Shown here in pieces: positions 46,653 through 54,348 of a stretch of 64,000 nt of DNA (positions are counted from its first letter, which is position 1; every line of letters begins with the position of its first letter). The stretch is from Chitinivorax sp. B (GTDB lineage: Bacteria > Pseudomonadota > Gammaproteobacteria > Burkholderiales > SCOH01), in contig NZ_SCOH01000006.1 of assembly GCF_005503445.1 (NCBI RefSeq), positions 88,625-152,624 of the forward strand, written 5' to 3'. The translations under genes were made by a program, and so were the position numbers. A model generated the notes under the pieces. That model had not been told where the DNA came from. It did no database searches and saw only the letters and a program-made list of their open reading frames with translations.

Positions 46653-48161
46653 TCATGCATGGCGATTCCCAGTCTCCATCCGCCACCCTTTGGCCAACCC
46701 ACGCAGCACTGCCCGTGCTGCATCGATAACCTCAGAAGCAGTCAGCCCGACCGGTCCGATCCCTTCATTCACCAACTTGTCGGCCGCAGCACCATGTAGA
46801 TAAACCGCCAGTTGCGCCGCATCATATCCATTCAACCCTTGTGCCAACAGTGCCACCGCCATGCCGGCCAATACGTCACCCTGTCCGCCATTGGCCAAGC
46901 CGGGGTTGCCACTGGTATTGATGCACCAGGCACCATCATGGGCCATGCAGATGCTACCGCACCCTTTCAATATGACGTCTGCCCCAAAGTGATCGACCAG
47001 GGTCGAGGCGGCTTGTAGCCGATCCGACTGGACTTCGGCTGTACTGCAACCCAACATGCGAGCAGCTTCGGCCGGATGCGGCGTTAACACGGTCACGTCC
47101 CGACGGGTAGCCAACTGCGTTGCCAAATCAGGTTTATCGGCAATCAGATTGAGCGCGTCGGCATCCAGCACGAGCGGCAGGGGACGCCGCAGAGCCAGAT
47201 CCAGCACATGTACCGCATCGGCACTTTTGCCCAATCCAGGCCCCACGACCAAGCAGGTCAGATGATCAAGATGGAACAGATCTTCGGCATGGCGTAACAT
47301 CATTTCCGGTTGCAGATGATCAACTCGAGGGGCATCCTGATCGAGCAAGCCCAGCGTTACCCGTCCGGCACCCAGTTTGAGCGCAGCACGCCCGGCCAAA
47401 AGTGCCGCACCGACCATGCCAGCCGCCCCCCCTACTACACCGACACTGCCAAACAGCCCCTTGTGGCAGTTACGGCGACGAGGCACCAACAAGCCGGCTA
47501 CATCCGCGCCATGCAACGCTCGCCCCGCAGGTGGCAACAACATTGGCGCGTCCATTCCCAGTGAGGCCATGATGACCTCACCGGCATGATCCGGCCCTTC
47601 ATGGGTCAACAGACCCGGCTTCAATGCGATAAAACTGATCGTCCAACGTGCCATGATGGCATTACCCAATATGGTGCCCGTTCTTGCGCACAAGCCACTG
47701 GGTATATCCAACGCCAGCTTCGGGGCAGCGAGCTTGTTCAGGGTATCGATGACGTGGCACCACGCCTGATCCAGCGGCCGATTCAGTCCAATACCAAACA
47801 AGCCGTCGATCACCAATCGATACCCCGGCAACGGCACCGGCATGGCCCGCAACCAAGGCCTGTCGGTGGCTTGCCACGCCTGCAAGGCACGTGCTGCATC
47901 AGTTGGCAAATGTGCCGGGTCACCCAGCAGCACCATGTCCACCTCGTAACCAGCAGCCTGCAACAGCCGCCCGGCCACCAGCGCATCGCCACCATTATTG
48001 CCCTGTCCTGCAACGCACAGAATGCGGTTCCCTGTTGGAATATGACTACGCACCCAGTCCGCCACAGCTTGGCCAGCCAATATCATCAGGGGCTGGCTCA
48101 CCTGCTCGGCCCCCAGGGTTTCCAATGTGCGAATCTGATCAATATGGTAAACGGCGGTCAT
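46653..48161 (-). CDS. nnr: Bifunctional NAD(P)HX epimerase/dehydratase
   Basis: The enzyme repairs hydrated NAD(P)H. The ATG at 48161 has TGGAGATG upstream and gives 502 residues beginning MTAVYHIDQIRTLE, the usual N-terminus. The YjeF-type epimerase domain (about 1-210) contains VAGQGNNGGDALVAGRLL and LALDIPSGLCARTG. The ADP/ATP-dependent dehydratase domain (about 225-495) contains VVGPGLGKS, VLTPHPAEAARML and the signature NPGLANGGQGDVLAGM. Both active sites look intact. It is divergent from the GNAT-mltG operon. Confidence 0.95.
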   Translation of the reverse strand: MTAVYHIDQIRTLETLGAEQVSQPLMILAGQAVADWVRSHIPTGNRILCVAGQGNNGGDALVAGRLLQAAGYEVDMVLLGDPAHLPTDAARALQAWQATDRPWLRAMPVPLPGYRLVIDGLFGIGLNRPLDQAWCHVIDTLNKLAAPKLALDIPSGLCARTGTILGNAIMARWTISFIALKPGLLTHEGPDHAGEVIMASLGMDAPMLLPPAGRALHGADVAGLLVPRRRNCHKGLFGSVGVVGGAAGMVGAALLAGRAALKLGAGRVTLGLLDQDAPRVDHLQPEMMLRHAEDLFHLDHLTCLVVGPGLGKSADAVHVLDLALRRPLPLVLDADALNLIADKPDLATQLATRRDVTVLTPHPAEAARMLGCSTAEVQSDRLQAASTLVDHFGADVILKGCGSICMAHDGAWCINTSGNPGLANGGQGDVLAGMAVALLAQGLNGYDAAQLAVYLHGAAADKLVNEGIGPVGLTASEVIDAARAVLRGLAKGWRMETGNRHA

Positions 48162-48353
48162 TGCAGGACATCTCCAGTGACAGGTCTGTGGAACAGGCGC
48201 GGTATCTGGCGCGCCATCCGGCATACAGACTGCAAGCATATTGCATTTACAGCCGCTTCGTCAGCCCAAGGCAGCACAATGGTCGACATGCCTGACACCA
48301 GGGTGCTGCCAATCAGGTAAAATGCAGGCCTTTGTCCGACCCGACCCACCCGC

Positions 48354-48776
48354 ATGATTTGTATTACCACGCTGACCACGGCACAGATCGATTTGGCCCA
48401 CTCACTTTATCGCCAAGTAGGCTACCGGCATGCTTGGACAACAGGTGAGACCTTATTTGGCGCTTGGTCAGATGAGCTGCTGGTGGGATGCGTCCGGTTA
48501 TGCCAGGAGCAAGGCCAATCCGTGTTGCGCGGCATGCAGGTCTTACCCAGCCATCAGCGTCAGGGAATAGGCCGCCGATTATTGGCTACGTTGGTTCAGT
48601 CGCTAGACAGTGAGATTTGCTATTGTGTGCCCTACCAACACCTGCTCGATTTTTACGCTCAGGCCGGATTTCGGTCATGGCCATTGAATACAGCGCCAGC
48701 GTTCCTGTCCGAGCGGGTAGCACGTTATCGATCCGAAGGCCTGTCAGTCGACCTGATGGCCCGCTTACCTGAATAA
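48354..48776 (+). CDS. GNAT-family N-acetyltransferase
   Basis: The 140-residue protein has the acetyl-CoA-binding signature VLPSHQRQGIGRRLLATLV (about residues 63-81) and a C-terminal FYAQAGFRSW typical of GNAT folds. The acceptor is unknown: the family covers small molecules, peptides and proteins. It leads a plus-strand run with mltG starting 9 bases downstream, so the genes are likely co-transcribed. Confidence 0.85.
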   Translation: MICITTLTTAQIDLAHSLYRQVGYRHAWTTGETLFGAWSDELLVGCVRLCQEQGQSVLRGMQVLPSHQRQGIGRRLLATLVQSLDSEICYCVPYQHLLDFYAQAGFRSWPLNTAPAFLSERVARYRSEGLSVDLMARLPE

Positions 48777-48785
48777 CACAATAAT

Positions 48786-49790
48786 ATGCGCGCACTGACA
48801 ATCCTGCTCAAAACCCTGCTTTACCTATCGCTGACCGTTGCCATCCTGCTTGGCGGCTGGCTGACCTATTTCGCCCATTCACCGCTGGTTATCGACAGCT
48901 ACCCCAAGGTATTTACTGTTCGCCAGGGCAGCACCTTGCGTGCAGTATCCCGACAACTCACCCAACAACACATTATTCAGGAGCCCTGGAGCTTCTGGAT
49001 GTTGGCGCGCTTGACCGGCCATGGTAACAACCTGAAAGCCGGTAGCTATCAACTGACCGAGTCACTCTCTGCTTATCAATTGCTGAACAAATTGGTCAAG
49101 GGCGACTTCCACCTGAGTGTCGTCACCATCATCGAAGGTTGGACCTTCCGTCAAATGCGCGAGGCACTGGACCGCAACGAGCACCTGAAACATGACACAC
49201 AAGGTCTGAGCGATGCCGATATCTTGCGCAAGCTCAATATTCCTCATCAACATCCAGAAGGCCTGTTCTTTCCTGACACCTATTTCGCCGCATTAGGCAG
49301 TTCGGATCTGGTGGTGCTCAAACGAGCCTATGACACCATGCAGACCCATCTAGCCGAGGCCTGGAGCGAACGCGCCGCCGACCTGCCTTATCGCGATGCC
49401 TATGAAGCACTGATCATGGCCTCGCTGGTGGAAAAAGAAACCGGTCGTGCATCTGACCGCCCTATGATCGCTGGTGTTTTCGCCAATCGCCTGAAGAAAG
49501 GAATGCGACTTCAGACCGATCCGAGCGTCATTTATGGCCTAGGCAGCAAATTCGATGGTGATCTGCGTAAAGCCGACCTGCTGACCGATACCCCATACAA
49601 CTCGTATACCCGTAGCGGCCTGCCGCCTACCCCCATTGCATTGCCCGGCCTGCATTCTCTACAGGCTGCATTGAACCCGGCACGTACCAATGCGTTGTAT
49701 TTCGTGGCACGGGGGGATGGCGGCTCGCACTTTTCCAACTCGCTCGACGAACATAACCGTGCCGTCGACAAATTCATTCGGGGCCGCTGA
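48786..49790 (+). CDS. mltG: Endolytic murein transglycosylase MltG
   Basis: MltG cleaves nascent glycan strands at the inner membrane and helps set their length. The 334-residue protein has an N-terminal membrane anchor (about residues 8-30), a LysM-like segment (VRQGSTLRAVSRQLTQQ) and the YceG domain with the catalytic Glu in ASLVEKETGRASDRP (about residue 219). RLQTDPSVIYGLG and YNSYTRSGLPPTPI follow, all hallmark sequences. The mltG-tmk-holB order is common in proteobacteria. Confidence 0.96.
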   Translation: MRALTILLKTLLYLSLTVAILLGGWLTYFAHSPLVIDSYPKVFTVRQGSTLRAVSRQLTQQHIIQEPWSFWMLARLTGHGNNLKAGSYQLTESLSAYQLLNKLVKGDFHLSVVTIIEGWTFRQMREALDRNEHLKHDTQGLSDADILRKLNIPHQHPEGLFFPDTYFAALGSSDLVVLKRAYDTMQTHLAEAWSERAADLPYRDAYEALIMASLVEKETGRASDRPMIAGVFANRLKKGMRLQTDPSVIYGLGSKFDGDLRKADLLTDTPYNSYTRSGLPPTPIALPGLHSLQAALNPARTNALYFVARGDGGSHFSNSLDEHNRAVDKFIRGR

Positions 49791-49793
49791 ACC

Positions 49794-50084
49794 GTGTTTG
49801 TGGTCACGCTGACTTATCTCAGACCAATCGAAGCTGTGGACGCCACGTTGCCGGGGCACGTCCAATACCTGCAACGGCAGTTTGCAGACGGCGTGTTTCT
49901 GGCCAGTGGCCGCCGCGTCCCCCGTACCGGCGGAGTCATCCTGGCTCGGGCGGATAGTTTGACCGCATTGCAAGCAGTGTTGGCTGACGATCCCTTTCAC
50001 CAACTGGGCATCGCCCGCTATGATGTAATTGAGTTCACCCCGACCATGACCGCACCGGGGCTTGATTTATTGAAGGAAACCTAG
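49794..50084 (+). CDS. YciI-family protein
   Basis: This 96-residue protein begins with GTG 3 bases after the mltG stop and shows the YciI fold pattern: [42 protein letters not shown] and [18 protein letters not shown]. The conserved His and Asp of the family correspond to GHVQYL and DDPF. YciI proteins resemble muconolactone isomerase and have mostly unknown substrates. It is embedded between mltG and tmk. Confidence 0.88.
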   Translation: MFVVTLTYLRPIEAVDATLPGHVQYLQRQFADGVFLASGRRVPRTGGVILARADSLTALQAVLADDPFHQLGIARYDVIEFTPTMTAPGLDLLKET

Positions 50085-50091
50085 CCAGACC

Positions 50092-50700
50092 ATGACCGCA
50101 CGTTTCATCTCTCTCGAAGGCATCGATGGTGCCGGTAAAAGCACGCACTTGGCCTGGTTGACGCACTGGCTGCACATCCATGATATTCAACACACAGTAA
50201 CCCGTGAGCCAGGCGGCACACCACTGGGTGAAAAGTTACGCACACTGCTGCTGAACGAGCCCATGCACCTGGAAACTGAAGCACTGTTGATGTTCGCGGC
50301 CCGCCGCGAGCATCTGGATAAGGTCATCCAGCCTAGCCTGGCGAGTGGCAAATGGGTTGTGTCCGATCGTTTCACCGATGCAAGTTTTGCCTATCAGGGT
50401 GGAGGACGCGGCCTGAATGACCATAAATTGAGCGAGTTGGAACAATGGATTGGCGGCATTCAGCCAGATCTGACCTTGCTGTTTGACGTGCCACTGGCAG
50501 TCAGCCAGGCACGCATGGCCAACTCCCGTCAGTTGGACCGTTTCGAACAGGAGGCCAGCGACTTCCACGCCCGCGTACGCGCCGCCTACCTGGCCCGGGC
50601 TCAAGCCCAGCCCCATCGCTTTCGCGTGGTAGATGCCAGTCGTGACCTGTCTGCCATTCAGGCCGAGCTGGAACAGATCATGAAGGCCTTTGTCGCATGA
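50092..50700 (+). CDS. tmk: Thymidylate kinase
   Basis: Tmk converts dTMP to dTDP. The 202-residue protein has the P-loop [12 protein letters not shown] (about residues 8-19), the DR(Y/F) motif in [15 protein letters not shown] (about 89-103) and [11 protein letters not shown] (about 40-50), the substrate-binding segment. The lid region contains [10 protein letters not shown]. Length and motifs are normal. Its stop overlaps the holB start by ATGA. Confidence 0.96.
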   Translation: MTARFISLEGIDGAGKSTHLAWLTHWLHIHDIQHTVTREPGGTPLGEKLRTLLLNEPMHLETEALLMFAARREHLDKVIQPSLASGKWVVSDRFTDASFAYQGGGRGLNDHKLSELEQWIGGIQPDLTLLFDVPLAVSQARMANSRQLDRFEQEASDFHARVRAAYLARAQAQPHRFRVVDASRDLSAIQAELEQIMKAFVA

Positions 50701-51695
50701 ACGCCTTCCCCTGGCATGCCGAACAATGGCAACAATTGAACACCATTCGCAGTCGCTGGCCACATGCCTTGCTGCTGGCTGGTCAACAAGGCATCGGCAA
50801 GGTCGCATTTGCTCGACATCTGGCGGCATCGCTGCTGTGCGAGCAAATCGAGCCCGACCATCAGCCATGCGGACGCTGTGAATCCTGCCACTGGTTGGCC
50901 AATGGCAATCACCCTGATTTCCGTGAGTTGACCCTCCTGGACGATGAAGACAGCGATGCTGACGAAGGCAAATCCAAAAAAGCGCCAACACAGATCAACA
51001 TCAAACAGGTTCGGGAGTTGACTGACTTCGTCAATGTCACCTCACATCGCCAGGGCTCGCGCATCACATTATTGCATCCGGCTGAAGCCATGAATGCCGC
51101 CGCCGCCAATGCCTTGCTCAAAACACTGGAAGAACCTCCGTCTGGTGCGTTGTTTATCCTGGTCACACATCAGCCGCAGCGTCTGCTGCCGACCATCCGC
51201 AGCCGCTGCCGTGTATTCAACCTGCCAACGCCGCAACCTGCTGAAGCCGCTGCCTGGCTGACCGGACAGGGGGTGGCCGAAGCCGATCAGGTATTGGCAC
51301 AAGCGGGTTATGCACCACTGCTTGCCCTGGATCTGGCCGATCCGGCATTGCAAGCCGATCGCAAAGCGCTGACTGCAGCGCTGGCCGACCCTTTCCGCCT
51401 TGATCCATTACAAATGGCGGATACCTGGCAGAAGACAGATATGCTGCGTATGGTAGATTGGTTGCAAAAATGGCACTATGACCTGCTAAGCTGTCAATTA
51501 TCCGGCATAATTCGCTACCATCCAGAACGCCGGCAGGATATTGAACGACTGGCCAGGCCAGCCGACCCGCTACGTTTGAACGAATTCGGCAAGCAATTGG
51601 TGGATGCCCGGCGCCTCGCCCATCATCCGCTCAATCCCAAGCTTGTGCTGGAACAACTGTTTTTTGCCTATACCGATACGCTGAAGAAGCAATAA
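50697..51695 (+). CDS. holB: DNA polymerase III delta' subunit
   Basis: This is a subunit of the clamp loader. The 332-residue protein contains the modified P-loop [16 protein letters not shown] (about residues 26-41), Zn-binding cysteines in CGRCESCHW, the SRC-type motif [12 protein letters not shown] (about 162-173) and [11 protein letters not shown] as [11 protein letters not shown] (about 139-149). These are all standard for delta'. It lies between tmk and pilZ as in many gamma- and betaproteobacteria. Confidence 0.95.
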   Translation: MNAFPWHAEQWQQLNTIRSRWPHALLLAGQQGIGKVAFARHLAASLLCEQIEPDHQPCGRCESCHWLANGNHPDFRELTLLDDEDSDADEGKSKKAPTQINIKQVRELTDFVNVTSHRQGSRITLLHPAEAMNAAAANALLKTLEEPPSGALFILVTHQPQRLLPTIRSRCRVFNLPTPQPAEAAAWLTGQGVAEADQVLAQAGYAPLLALDLADPALQADRKALTAALADPFRLDPLQMADTWQKTDMLRMVDWLQKWHYDLLSCQLSGIIRYHPERRQDIERLARPADPLRLNEFGKQLVDARRLAHHPLNPKLVLEQLFFAYTDTLKKQ

Positions 51696-51700
51696 CAACT

Positions 51701-52072
51701 ATGGCTGAAGAATCCAAACCCTCTGCAGCAGCCGCCCGCGCGGGCGTACTCTCGCTGAGCATCAAAGAAAAATCGGCGCTGCATGCCGCTTACATGGTCT
51801 TCGTACAAGGCGGTGGCATTTTCATCCCGACTTCCCGTCAATACAAGATCGGTGACGAAGTGTTCATGCTGTTGACACTGATGGATGATCCCAACCGCCT
51901 TGCCGTTGCTGGCAAGGTCGTCTGGATCACGCCCGCCGGTGCACAGAACAACCGTACCCAGGGCATCGGCGTGCAGTTCACGCAGAATGAAAACGGCATT
52001 GCCGCCCGTAACAAGATCGAATCACTGTTGGGTAGTGCGCTGCAATCGAATCGCCCCACTCACACAATGTGA
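51701..52072 (+). CDS. pilZ: PilZ type IV pilus assembly protein
   Basis: The 123-residue protein resembles the founding PilZ of type IV pilus systems: AAYMVFVQGGGIFIPTSRQYKIGDEV (about residues 29-54) and LMDDPNRLAVAGKVVWITPAGAQNNRTQGIGVQF. It lacks the RxxxR and D/NxSxxG residues that bind cyclic di-GMP, as expected for this subgroup. The holB-pilZ order supports the call. A strong terminator follows. Confidence 0.93.
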   Translation: MAEESKPSAAAARAGVLSLSIKEKSALHAAYMVFVQGGGIFIPTSRQYKIGDEVFMLLTLMDDPNRLAVAGKVVWITPAGAQNNRTQGIGVQFTQNENGIAARNKIESLLGSALQSNRPTHTM

Positions 52073-52091
52073 TCATTTCACGTATCATCAA

Positions 52092-52127
52092 GCCGTTGCC
52101 TGCATTGTTGTCGGCAACGGCTTTTTT
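52092..52127 (+). terminator. Rho-independent terminator after pilZ
   Basis: GCCGTTGCC and GGCAACGGC form a perfect 9-base-pair stem around a 12-base loop, followed by TTTTTT. It ends the mltG-tmk-holB-pilZ transcript 20 bases after the pilZ stop. Confidence 0.93.
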
Positions 52128-52180
52128 GCTTTCACGCGGCTACTCACCGAATCCATCCAACATGATTTACAAGCAAGCCC

Positions 52181-52954
52181 ATGCAATTTATTGATTCACA
52201 CTGCCATATCAACTTCCCTGATTTGGCTGTTCAAGCCGACCTGCTCTTACAGCAGATGGAACAAAACCAGGTCAGTCACGCCCTGTGTGTGTCGGTCAAC
52301 CTGCCAGATCTGCCCAGCGTATTGGCCATGGCAGAACGTTATCCGAACATCTACGCGTCGGTTGGCGTCCATCCGGATTATGAGGACACCCCTGAACCCT
52401 CAGTCGAACAACTGGTCGAACTGGCCCAACACCCCAAAGTCATCGCCATCGGTGAAACCGGCCTGGATTACTATCGCTTGGAAGGTGATCTGGAATGGCA
52501 GCGTGAGCGGTTCCGCACCCATATCCGTGCGGCCCGTGCCTGTGGCAAACCGCTGATCATTCATACCCGCTCAGCTTCGGACGACACGCTTCGCATCATG
52601 CAGGAAGAACGAGCTGGCGACATCGGGGGCGTCATGCACTGCTTCACCGAAAGTTGGGTTGTGGCCGAAGCCGCCATGGCACAAAACTTCTACATCTCGT
52701 TTTCGGGCATTGTCACATTCAAGAATGCTGTCGAGCTGAAAGATGTCGCGCAACGCGTGCCACTGGATCGCATGTTGATCGAGACCGATTCACCCTATCT
52801 GGCGCCAGTCCCGTTCCGGGGCAAGATGAATCACCCGGCATTGGTCAAACATGTGGCCGAGCACATTGCCAACCTGCGTGGCACCAGCGTTGCGGCGATT
52901 GCCGAGGCCACCACAGCCAACTTCTTTCAACTGTTCAAGGCAGCGAGGCAATAA
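52181..52954 (+). CDS. tatD: TatD-family metal-dependent deoxyribonuclease
   Basis: The 257-residue TIM-barrel hydrolase has the metal ligands FIDSHCHINF (His6 and His8), VGVHPDY (about 60), IGETGLDYY (Glu about 92), IHTRSA (about 128), MHCFTE (about 153) and IETDSPYLAPVPFRGKMNHP (about 203). All are intact. TatD proteins act as 3'-5' DNases in repair and are found beside holB/pilZ in many proteobacteria. The gene lies 2 bases before the MBL hydrolase. Confidence 0.95.
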   Translation: MQFIDSHCHINFPDLAVQADLLLQQMEQNQVSHALCVSVNLPDLPSVLAMAERYPNIYASVGVHPDYEDTPEPSVEQLVELAQHPKVIAIGETGLDYYRLEGDLEWQRERFRTHIRAARACGKPLIIHTRSASDDTLRIMQEERAGDIGGVMHCFTESWVVAEAAMAQNFYISFSGIVTFKNAVELKDVAQRVPLDRMLIETDSPYLAPVPFRGKMNHPALVKHVAEHIANLRGTSVAAIAEATTANFFQLFKAARQ

Positions 52955-52956
52955 AG

Positions 52957-53715
52957 GTGGAGATCACCCTGCTTGGCACCGGTTCCAGTGCGGGTACCCC
53001 GGTCATCGGTTGCGAATGTGGTACTTGCACTTCGCCTGATCCACGCAACAAGCGCACCCGAGCCTCGGCGCTACTGCAAGTCAATGGCTTCAACCTGTTG
53101 ATTGACACCGGACCGGATTTGCGTCTGCAAGCGCTACGGGAAAACTTCAAACGCGTTGATGCCGTGTTGTATACCCATCCCCATGCCGACCACCTGAATG
53201 GCATCGATGACCTGCGTGCGTTCTGTTACCACCAGCGGGCTGCCATCCCGATCTATGGCAATCCGTTCACTATTGATGACATCCGCAACCGTTTCGCCTA
53301 TTGTTTCTTTCCGCCAGGGCGGTTCTGGGACAAACCCATACTGGACCCACGCCCCGTCGAAGGACCATTCGAGTTCCAAGGTGTCCAGATCATCCCTATC
53401 CCGCTTGTACATGGACGCTGGATCATCAACGGCTATCGAATCGGCAATGTCGCCTACCTGACCGATTTGAACGAGATACCGGATTCATCCTGGGCATTAC
53501 TGCATGGGTTGGATGTGCTACTACTGGACTGCCTGAAAGAACAGCCCTACCCCAGCCATTTTGGTGTTGACCAGGCCATCGACCATGCCCAGCGCATCGG
53601 CGCCGCGCAAACCTATCTGATCCACATGACGCATGATCTGGAATATCACGCCTTGCAACAACGACTGCCAGGCAACATCGCTGTGGGATACGATGGCTTA
53701 CGCATCAACGTGTAG
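52957..53715 (+). CDS. PhnP-like MBL-fold phosphodiesterase/hydrolase
   Basis: The 252-residue protein starts at GTG 52957, with AAAGG directly upstream, 2 bases after tatD. An open frame extends far upstream but overlaps tatD. It has LGTGSSAGTPVIGCECGTC at the N-terminus (Cys cluster seen in PhnP-like proteins), THPHADHLNGIDDLR (the HxHxDH metal motif, about residues 70-84), IPLVHGR, AYLTDLNE and LIHMTHDLEY. The substrate is probably a cyclic phosphodiester or other phosphoester, but it is not fixed. No phosphonate genes occur nearby. Confidence 0.9.
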   Translation: MEITLLGTGSSAGTPVIGCECGTCTSPDPRNKRTRASALLQVNGFNLLIDTGPDLRLQALRENFKRVDAVLYTHPHADHLNGIDDLRAFCYHQRAAIPIYGNPFTIDDIRNRFAYCFFPPGRFWDKPILDPRPVEGPFEFQGVQIIPIPLVHGRWIINGYRIGNVAYLTDLNEIPDSSWALLHGLDVLLLDCLKEQPYPSHFGVDQAIDHAQRIGAAQTYLIHMTHDLEYHALQQRLPGNIAVGYDGLRINV

Positions 53716-53803
53716 ACTACACTCATGGATTCTCCCCTTCCCGCCCCTTGGGAAAGGCCATCCAGCTTGACAGCTTTTTTATACTTCCACCCCACTCGAC
53801 GCC

Positions 53804-54295
53804 ATGAATCACATCACTTTCGACGACTTTGACACTTGGTGCAAAACCCAGCCCGAATTCATTCGCACCCACGCATTCTTCAACGAAGCCGAATACTTTG
53901 AAGAAGAAGGCGCGCGTTTTTTCAAAGGGGACTACCACACAGATCTACTGAGTGTCTCGCCTTGCGTAGTCGTCGAAGGCAATCTCACTACCGATACCTT
54001 TACTTGGGACTATGATTGCGGCCTGCTGGTTGTCACTGGCAATTTGCACTGCAAACATTTCCAGCTTCCGGTCTGGGCTGTCATCGGTGGCAATTTGCAC
54101 GCAGAGACAGTCCAGATCAATTCATGTTGCGATTTTGCATTACATGTCGGTGGTGATCTGATTGCACAATCCGTGATTGAGGATGGCCACTGCATTGAAG
54201 TTGTCGGCGATATCCGCGCAGCAGTGATCGAATCACGGGTCAATCACATTTCCACACGGGGGGTGACGCTTCCCCGGGTTGGGCTTACGGACTGA
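53804..54295 (+). CDS. Predicted beta-helix (polymer-forming-like) protein of unknown function
   Basis: The 163-residue protein starts with an acidic helical region (DDFDTWCKTQPEFIRTHAFF). It then shows regularly spaced strand repeats with a V-x-GNL pattern: VVVEGNLTTDTF, VVTGNLHCKHFQ, VIGGNLHAETV, LHVGGDLIAQSV and VVGDIRAAV. Such spacing of about 20 residues per turn fits a short right-handed beta-helix as in bactofilin-like proteins. I do not recognise a named family. It is alone between the MBL gene and the convergent glucanase. Confidence 0.65.
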   Translation: MNHITFDDFDTWCKTQPEFIRTHAFFNEAEYFEEEGARFFKGDYHTDLLSVSPCVVVEGNLTTDTFTWDYDCGLLVVTGNLHCKHFQLPVWAVIGGNLHAETVQINSCCDFALHVGGDLIAQSVIEDGHCIEVVGDIRAAVIESRVNHISTRGVTLPRVGLTD

Positions 54296-54311
54296 CCAGA
54301 TATGCGGAACA

Positions 54312-54343
54312 ACCATGCGACCCCATCTCACCGGCCGCATGGT
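54312..54343. other. Inverted repeat between convergent genes
   Basis: ACCATGCG and CGCATGGT form an 8-base-pair perfect stem with a 16-base loop, in the gap between the plus-strand beta-helix gene and the minus-strand GH81 gene. No T-tract follows on either strand. It may act as a weak or factor-assisted bidirectional terminator. Confidence 0.4.
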
Positions 54344-54348
54344 ATGTA

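Noticed and set aside
52654..52956. Upstream extension of the MBL hydrolase frame into tatD
   Set aside because: The homologous part begins exactly at the GTG at 52957, which has its own ribosome site. The extension is a shadow of tatD.
53716..53803. Possible terminator after the MBL hydrolase (AGCT repeats before TTTTTT)
   Set aside because: The stem is only four base pairs and AGCT is self-complementary, so the case is too weak.
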